From Ypsolopha sequella (lineage: Eukaryota > Arthropoda > Insecta > Lepidoptera > Ypsolophidae): 64,000 nt of DNA. The position numbers were made by a program, and so were the translations under genes. The stretch spans positions 5,197,501 to 5,261,500 of the forward strand of contig OW203992.1 in the NCBI GenBank assembly GCA_934047225.1, given 5' to 3'. The number at the start of each line of letters is the position of its first letter. Position 1 is the stretch's first letter. The notes under the pieces were generated by a model. It saw only the letters and a list, made by a program, of their open reading frames with translations, was not told where the DNA came from and did no database searches. Of the stretch, positions 58,746 to 64,000 are shown one piece after another.

Positions 58746-60314
58746 ATGCCTTCGAAATCACAAGCCGCGATGTTTCGTGAGGCCGTAAAGGCGATAGTTC
58801 TGTTAAAGGAGATCGGTGCGGCGGTCGAGGCAGGCGACAGAAAAACTTATTCTGTGGCGGACTTCACCGCTCGTTACGCAAACATACAAAGCGTTAAAAC
58901 TAAGTTAGAGGACGTATATTATGAGATCCTTGACGATGAGGATTTGTCCGACGAAACTGAGGCAACCTACACAAAAAATTTTCAGTCGGCACTTAGCAAC
59001 TATGATGCTATCCTAGTGGCATTTGAAAAATTAAATGAAAAATCAGCTCTTCCGGACAAGACGCAACCCCTCAGCTCAGGTACACCCGTTGGTGTTTTAC
59101 CAAAAATACCCATACCGGAGTTTCATTCGAACGTTGAAGAATGGCCCTCATTTATTGCCGTTTTTAGGAGCCTCGTCAGTGAGATGGCTACAGTCTCGGA
59201 TGCTGTCAAACTGCATTATTTGTTAGGCGCCCTAAAGGGTGAGGCACATGATATGGTGAAACACCTCTACCCTACCAACGAGAATTATCCCATAGCCATG
59301 GAAATTCTCACCAAGCGTTACGACAATCGTCGCGTACTCATTGACCGATTTGTGGACATTATAATGAACCTTCCGCACATCCACATGCGCTCGGATATCC
59401 GCACATCGTTCTTAATTCCGCTTATCTCAGCGCAAAGCGCTCTCCGCAATCTGGATTTGCCCATGAAGGATTCTGACTATGTTTTCGTGTCCATGGTGGT
59501 GCGAAAACTACAAGGCGAGCTCCGCACTCTTTTTGAGCGGAAGTACGGATCTCGTGCAACTCTGCCCACGCTCAAGAACCTCATTGAGTTTTTGGAAGAG
59601 CACGCACGCTGCAAGGAGAATGAGTCATCGTTCCTTGCGTCACAGGAGGCTCCTTCTTCATCACGGCTCGGCCCGTCAGAAAGGCTCGCTCAGCTCAATA
59701 AGCTGCTTCAGCCCACTCGAGGTACTCCACGTCAGCCCTACCAGGCTCATCAAGAGTTCCGCCCCATAGCTCCTCGGCAGGACAATCGCTCCCCCCGTCC
59801 TATTCGTCAACCATTTATGGCATTTGAGACAGCGCCAGTTTACTCGGCCCGATCATCCCCATCACCCACTCGCCGACAGAATTATTCGGCTCTACCTTCT
59901 TCCCCTACTGGTGGTATGCCATGCCCATACTGCAGGAATAGGGGACACAAACTCATCGCATGCCCAGGATTTAATAACCAACCGGTTCAAGGTCGGTGGG
60001 ACTTTGTGAACTCACGCAACCGGTGCCGACGCTGTTTGGGTCCTCATTATGAGAACGAGTGCAGGTCTACACGTGCATGCAAGGAGTGTGGGCGGTCTGA
60101 CCACCACACTTCACTGCATCGCCATGGGGCCATGTCTCCGACACGATCATCTGCTCATTTGCTGCCTCCGTCTCTACGTGAGCAGCCCAGACAGCGCTCA
60201 GCGCATGAGCCTCAATACCATTCGGCACATGCTACACAGGCATATACGTCCCATCCCAACTCGCCCACTCAATCGCGATCGCCAAGTAGGTCTCGGGTAG
60301 GTAGTCAACAGTGA
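58746..60314 (+). CDS. BEL/Pao Gag (DUF1759-type), ending in UGA
   Basis: A 522-residue capsid/nucleocapsid protein of a BEL/Pao element. The DUF1759-type capsid region covers residues ~118-290, recognised by LPKIPIPEFHSNVEEWPSF and LHYLLGALKGEA. A Ser/Pro/Arg-rich hinge (about 305-390) follows, then zinc-binding repeats CPYCRNRGHKLIAC (about 393), CRRCLGPHYENEC (about 427) and CKECGRSDHHTSLH (about 446). The start is the ATG after AAGATTAAG, with a clean frame. The stop is TGA followed by CTA, and the same frame stays open afterwards into the protease. Gag assembles the virus-like particle and packages RNA. No other breaks are seen. Confidence 0.93.
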   Translation: MPSKSQAAMFREAVKAIVLLKEIGAAVEAGDRKTYSVADFTARYANIQSVKTKLEDVYYEILDDEDLSDETEATYTKNFQSALSNYDAILVAFEKLNEKSALPDKTQPLSSGTPVGVLPKIPIPEFHSNVEEWPSFIAVFRSLVSEMATVSDAVKLHYLLGALKGEAHDMVKHLYPTNENYPIAMEILTKRYDNRRVLIDRFVDIIMNLPHIHMRSDIRTSFLIPLISAQSALRNLDLPMKDSDYVFVSMVVRKLQGELRTLFERKYGSRATLPTLKNLIEFLEEHARCKENESSFLASQEAPSSSRLGPSERLAQLNKLLQPTRGTPRQPYQAHQEFRPIAPRQDNRSPRPIRQPFMAFETAPVYSARSSPSPTRRQNYSALPSSPTGGMPCPYCRNRGHKLIACPGFNNQPVQGRWDFVNSRNRCRRCLGPHYENECRSTRACKECGRSDHHTSLHRHGAMSPTRSSAHLLPPSLREQPRQRSAHEPQYHSAHATQAYTSHPNSPTQSRSPSRSRVGSQQ

Positions 60315-60322
60315 CTACCTAC
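60297..60322 (+). promoter_or_regulatory. Gag stop codon within a perfect 11-bp hairpin
   Basis: GTAGGTAGTCA, loop ACAG, then TGACTACCTAC. The two arms are exact reverse complements, and the 3' arm begins with the in-frame TGA (60312-60314) followed by CTA. UGA CUA is a known leaky-stop context in animal and viral mRNAs. The hairpin could modulate readthrough into the protease frame, or be coincidental. Confidence 0.6.
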
Positions 60323-60776
60323 AATAACAGAGCACTATGAAGGCGAGGACGACCAGCACTCAGCACACTCAGCACACTCATCACACATTCACTCATCACA
60401 TACACACTCAGCTCATTGTCACTCAATGACTTCAACTCCAACAGAAAATTACTGTAACTCCGCACAACGTGTAGTGAACGTCACCAACACGCCAATTTTG
60501 TTGCCAACCGTCTCACTTAAAATAGCAGACGTAAATGGTCAATTTCACTCAGCACGAGCCTTGTTAGACTGTGGAAGTATGCTGACTCTTTGTTCTCAGC
60601 GCATGGCCACAATTTTAAATTTACCATTAAAACATACATCTCTAAAAATCGCAGGAGTTGGAAATCAGCACACACAAGACTCAAAGGCATCAATCACAAT
60701 TGTATGCCGACCTACTCACCGTGACACACCTATGATCACGGCCACAGCCCATATATTGAAGAACGTAACTGGGTAC
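60315..60776 (+). pseudogene. BEL/Pao protease region, in frame after Gag UGA, disrupted
   Basis: The frame continues without a shift from gag. After a His/Ser-rich linker comes the peptidase-A17-like region: ARALLDCGSMLTLC (catalytic Asp near 60567, Cys instead of the usual Ser of D-S-G), and TAHILKNVTGY, the typical end motif. The domain is then cut by the LTR of the inner BEL element, and the remaining codons read out of the LTR to a TAG at 60804. An ATG at 60426 could start it independently, but the DUF/protease order suggests expression as Gag-Pro through the UGA. The insertion makes the downstream pol unreachable, so the copy is dead. Confidence 0.8.
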
Positions 60777-61096
60777 TGTAGGCGACGCATATGTGGATAT
60801 GTATAGGTATATGTTTTTAGATATATATAGTTTTTTGGTCAATATACTTATTTAAATTTTAGTTTATGTACAAGTGCTGCCATCTATCATTTTGTTTAAT
60901 AATTAAAGGCGACAATTAGCGGGTGCACAACGAATTTACTTTTATAATAATATTGGCCGGTAGACGGTAGTTTAGTTTTTGTAGACTCTCGTAGACTTCG
61001 ATGGAAGCTTGTTCGATGTGCACCTTTAGTCTTTGTTTAACTAAAATTTCGGTAGTTTTTATTATTCAAATCCCTTACAAAGTTTGATCCCTTACA
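60777..61096 (+). repeat. 5' LTR of inner BEL/Pao element
   Basis: Starts TGTAGGCGACGC and ends CCCTTACA. CCCTTACAAAGTTTG occurs twice in tandem (about 61072 and 61089), so the 3' edge is either 61079 or 61096. AT-rich, unlike the outer LTR. The TG..CA ends fit. Confidence 0.6.
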
Positions 61097-61101
61097 AAGT
61101 T

Positions 61102-61119
61102 TGGTCCTTCGAGCCGGAT
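61102..61119 (+). promoter_or_regulatory. Inner BEL/Pao primer-binding site (tRNA-Tyr type)
   Basis: TGGTCCTTCGAGCCGGAT is fully consistent with the 3' end of an insect tRNA-Tyr (ATCCGGCTCGAAGGA plus CCA). The tRNA sequence is from memory and should be checked. Confidence 0.75.
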
Positions 61120-61133
61120 CTACTCCAGCACGG

Positions 61134-64000
61134 ATGTTTTCAACACCGCCACGTAAGGTTTTAACCCGCCGGCAGTACGACCAGCTAAACAAAGAAAAGC
61201 ACACCATGTCCGAGCAAGGTATGACGAAGCAGGAAGATCTTCAACCTCGTGGCACCAATAGTGTCATATCGCCACGAGACAAGGAAGAGCTGAAGCTTCA
61301 ACTAATTAAAGAATCTTCTAACGTCGTCGAACCTATTGTCCCCATAAAAAAGACGACACAAACAGTTTCATCGAAATCAAAGAGATCCACGACGTCATCA
61401 GCAGCACGACGGAAACAATTAGAACTAGAAGCTGCTGAGGCTAAAGCGAAAATCCAGATGGAGCTAATTGACAAACGCTTGGAGGCTAACCTTGCGATAA
61501 TCGAAGCTGAGAAGGTACCTTCAGATGACGGCAGCAAGTGCAGCTCAATGATTGATGACCAAGTGAAATCAAACGTCGTGGAATGGCTGGATCATAGCCA
61601 CGCTGCTGCCACGCACGTTTCTGATCAGTCCAAGGCAGCACCCGCAGCTATATATTGTGAACCTCCTTTACAACATGCTGAGGACCCTGTAAATAGCATC
61701 CGGCAACTTGCACATGAGCTGAAGGATCTTATGCTGAACTCTTCATCTAAGCAAGACAATCGTTTCCTGACCCGCATAGCTACACCTCGTGATCTGCCCA
61801 ATTTCAGTGGTGACTGTGTTGAGTGGCTACATTTTAAAAGTGCTTATGAAGAGTCATCTCGCGTGTGCCAATTTAGCGATATTGAAAACTTGTGGCGACT
61901 ACGAAAGGCATTACGCGGCGATGCCATGGAAGCCGTGACGGACCTGCTCATTGGCAACACTACACCGGCTGACGTGATGGAGGCTCTGCAATTAAGGTTT
62001 GGCCGATCTGATATTATTATACAAAATATCACTACACAGCTAAAGAAGCTTCCTCCATTGCCAATTTTCTATCAGCATGATTTGTTTAACTTTTCAATAA
62101 AAGTAAATAATTGCATCGCAACAATCCGAGCACTAAAACAAGATGATTACCTACGCAGTCCCGAACTCGCTACAGCTCTGATGTCTAAGCTACCGAGCAC
62201 TCTAATTAGCAAGTGGACTGATTATGCCTACACAAAGTTGTTACAAGGTCAATCAAAACTCGAATTACTTGCCGCATTCCTAAAACATGAGGCTGAAATG
62301 CTTTCTATCGTCGGTGTAAGTCAACCGCCAGAACAAAAGAAATCCGATTATTACCCATTTAAACGATCTGATGATAACAAACATCGTATTCGACCGGTTC
62401 TTGCAACAACAAGTGTTGAAGTAAATAAAACAGATAAATTGTGCAAATTTTGCAAAAAGGAAAGTCATTTATTACCAGATTGTCGTATATTCAAAAGGGC
62501 CATGCGAAGAGATAAATGGAACTTCATAAAAATGCACAAATTATGTTATTGTTGCATGATTACTCGTCACGATAAAAGGACATGCCCTGCGCCTGTGTGC
62601 GATATAGATGAATGCGGGCTTGCACACCACCGTCTTCTACATTGGAAGAAACCTGTTTCCGAACCATCAGCTGATGACAATCAAGGTCAGGGGCGGGAGC
62701 CGGCTCAATCTTCGTCACACAGCACAGTAGCGCACATCGCGTCGAACTATGACGTGTCGTCTGCACCCTCGGGTGACGTCATGTTGAAAGTAGTGGCAGT
62801 GAATTTGTGCGGACCCAACGGTTCGGTGTCAACATACGCCCTTTTGGACGATGCAGCGTCAGTGTCTATCCTGGACGCAGAATTAGCGAATGAATTAGGG
62901 CTGACAGCTGAACAATCGAGTGCCATAAAGTTTATAGACGCATTCGGTCTAGAAGTGTTTCAATCCGATGCCCCAAAAGTGTCAGTGCAAATATCCGGCG
63001 AGGACAAAGTGAATCACAACATTAAGTTACGTAAAGTGTCTCAGTTAAACCTACCAATGCAAAACTTGTCTGTAATCAACAACATTAATTGTAAACATTT
63101 GTTAGGTATAAAGGACCGTGTTTGTAAAGAACGTATAGTTCCGCGATTATTGATCGGTGAAGATAATTACTTTCTTTTAGCGCCGCTTGAGGTAATTCAT
63201 GGTAACAAAAATGTGCCGTATGCAACTCTTTGCCGCCTAGGATGGACCATCCATGGCTATTGTGCTCGCACTCACTCCGAAACTGACGTAAGTAAACATG
63301 TTTTCCATCTCGCTCATTCTGATAAAGATTCCGCGGATTTATCTACATTGAATGACCTAATTAAAAACTCTTTCACATTGGACTCCATAGGAATATCGAC
63401 TTTATGCCGAGAGAATAAGGCTCATTTACGGGCAACACAAATCCTAGACGATACTTTACGACAGATTGGGGATCAGTGGGAAGTTGGTTTACCCTTTACA
63501 AAGGACGATTTTGTATTACCTGATTCCTACGATTATGCACTATCGCGGCTACATACTTTGTTCAAAAAGTTTCAGAAAGATGACGCCTACGCACACAGGT
63601 ATGCGATGGAAATGAGCAAGCTGTTTCATGACGGCTACGCGCGGGTACTCACCGAGAACGAGCTTAAAGCTGCTCATATCTGGTATCTTCCTCATTTCGG
63701 TGTCCAAAATCCAAACAAGCCTGATAAACTGAGGCTAGTATTCGACGCAAAAGGACAAGTCGAAGGTATGTGCCTTAACCAATTTCTACTTACGGGACCC
63801 GACCTTTATAATTCATTATTTGGGATAATGCTCAGATTTCGCGAGAATAAAATAGTTGTTATCGGAGACATTAAGGACATGTTTTTACGAATAAAAATTC
63901 GTCCTGAAGACCAACATGTTTTGAGATTCTTGTGGCGTGAGTCATCTGATACTCCGATAAAACATTGCGCGATGCAAAGTTTAGTTTTTGGCGCGACATG
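61134..64000 (+). CDS. BEL/Pao Gag-Pro-Pol polyprotein, 3' end outside window
   Basis: A continuous frame of 955 codons from the ATG after CAGCACGG to the window edge, with no stop, so standard stop-to-stop ORF lists miss it. Order: a charged, coiled-coil-like N-terminus (about 80-125, RRKQLELEAAEAKAKIQ); a DUF1759 capsid region (about 215-370, TPRDLPNFSGDCVEWLHF); zinc-binding CKFCKKESHLLPDC near 437, then CYCCMITRHDKRTC; a peptidase-A17-like protease, STYALLDDAASVSIL near 570 (D-D-A rather than the usual D-S/D-G pattern); a linker; and the BEL reverse transcriptase start, LRLVFDA near 868 and VVIGDIKDMFLRIKI near 909, holding the first catalytic Asp. The YxDD box, RNase H and integrase lie beyond 64000. 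Frame integrity suggests a young copy. Gag and Pol in one frame contrasts with the UGA-split outer element. Confidence 0.93.
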   Translation, partial: MFSTPPRKVLTRRQYDQLNKEKHTMSEQGMTKQEDLQPRGTNSVISPRDKEELKLQLIKESSNVVEPIVPIKKTTQTVSSKSKRSTTSSAARRKQLELEAAEAKAKIQMELIDKRLEANLAIIEAEKVPSDDGSKCSSMIDDQVKSNVVEWLDHSHAAATHVSDQSKAAPAAIYCEPPLQHAEDPVNSIRQLAHELKDLMLNSSSKQDNRFLTRIATPRDLPNFSGDCVEWLHFKSAYEESSRVCQFSDIENLWRLRKALRGDAMEAVTDLLIGNTTPADVMEALQLRFGRSDIIIQNITTQLKKLPPLPIFYQHDLFNFSIKVNNCIATIRALKQDDYLRSPELATALMSKLPSTLISKWTDYAYTKLLQGQSKLELLAAFLKHEAEMLSIVGVSQPPEQKKSDYYPFKRSDDNKHRIRPVLATTSVEVNKTDKLCKFCKKESHLLPDCRIFKRAMRRDKWNFIKMHKLCYCCMITRHDKRTCPAPVCDIDECGLAHHRLLHWKKPVSEPSADDNQGQGREPAQSSSHSTVAHIASNYDVSSAPSGDVMLKVVAVNLCGPNGSVSTYALLDDAASVSILDAELANELGLTAEQSSAIKFIDAFGLEVFQSDAPKVSVQISGEDKVNHNIKLRKVSQLNLPMQNLSVINNINCKHLLGIKDRVCKERIVPRLLIGEDNYFLLAPLEVIHGNKNVPYATLCRLGWTIHGYCARTHSETDVSKHVFHLAHSDKDSADLSTLNDLIKNSFTLDSIGISTLCRENKAHLRATQILDDTLRQIGDQWEVGLPFTKDDFVLPDSYDYALSRLHTLFKKFQKDDAYAHRYAMEMSKLFHDGYARVLTENELKAAHIWYLPHFGVQNPNKPDKLRLVFDAKGQVEGMCLNQFLLTGPDLYNSLFGIMLRFRENKIVVIGDIKDMFLRIKIRPEDQHVLRFLWRESSDTPIKHCAMQSLVFGAT

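Larger units (their letters stand above)
57085..60776 (+). mobile_element. Outer BEL/Pao retrotransposon, interrupted by a second one
   Basis: Contains a GC-rich 5' LTR, a long leader with repeated primer-binding motifs, a gag ORF, and the start of the protease in the same frame. The protease reading frame is broken at 60776/60777 by the TG-starting LTR of another BEL/Pao element, so RT, integrase and the 3' LTR, if present, lie beyond the window. The 5' boundary is inferred. Confidence 0.8.
60777..64000 (+). mobile_element. Inner BEL/Pao retrotransposon, inserted into the outer one
   Basis: Begins with TGTAGGCGACGC at the point where the outer protease breaks off. It contains an LTR, a tRNA-Tyr-type PBS and a gag-protease-RT ORF still open at the window edge. 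Only the 5' part is visible, so the target duplication and the 3' LTR cannot be checked. Confidence 0.85.

Noticed and set aside
60426..60806. Independent 126-codon protease gene
   Set aside because: It is in the same frame as gag after the UGA, and its C-terminus reads into the LTR of the inner element; better seen as the interrupted continuation of Gag-Pro.

Overview
This 64-kb window is AT-rich, repeat-dense, intron-containing genomic DNA from an insect, almost certainly a moth or butterfly (Lepidoptera). The reasons are a split C2H2 zinc-finger gene with canonical GT-AG introns, tRNA-headed SINEs and RTE-type LINE tails of the kind common in Lepidoptera, a Helitron helicase remnant, many TIR/foldback MITEs, and Ty3/gypsy and BEL/Pao LTR retrotransposons. 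I see no bacterial operons, rRNA genes or CRISPR arrays.

Layout. 0-9 kb: a decayed Helitron helicase tail (about 0.93-1.55 kb), a large foldback element (about 1.68-2.15 kb), then some 6 kb of mostly featureless AT-rich DNA with one GC-rich island near 5 kb and a MITE at 8.5 kb. 10-30 kb: the one host gene I can support, a senseless/Gfi-1-type transcription factor on the + strand. Three coding exons are visible: 10067-10186, 28480-29125 and 29575-29756. Splice phases agree at both junctions. They encode a proline/serine-rich region and four C2H2 fingers. The first coding exon and the 3' exon(s) for the remaining fingers are not visible. The 18-kb intron is filled with MITEs, SINEs, LINE tails and a Helitron-like element. 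30-38 kb: foldback elements, a LINE 3' tandem array, and a structurally complete gypsy element (32459-37153) with two identical 163-bp LTRs, a GTTAT target duplication and one 1330-codon gag-pol ORF. Its RT active-site motif reads FIDN, so it is probably catalytically dead. 38-57 kb: non-coding DNA holding a 69-bp-period tandem array flanked by inverted repeats, a perfect 37-bp-arm hairpin, SINEs, MITEs, a duplicated ~0.37-kb repeat and a tRNA-like gene. 57-64 kb: two nested BEL/Pao elements. The outer one has a GC-rich LTR, a leader with four tandem copies of a tRNA-Tyr-type primer-binding motif, a gag ORF ending in an in-frame UGA CUA inside a perfect hairpin, and a protease in the same frame. 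The inner one is inserted into that protease and has an ORF running off the window end.

The host-gene pieces work together as one transcription unit. Everything else is selfish DNA, much of it inserted in that gene's introns or, if the gene runs on that far, its downstream intron. The least ordinary observations are the gag/protease UGA hairpin, the repeated primer-binding motifs, the DD-to-DN change in a very young gypsy copy, and the IR-bounded tandem array.
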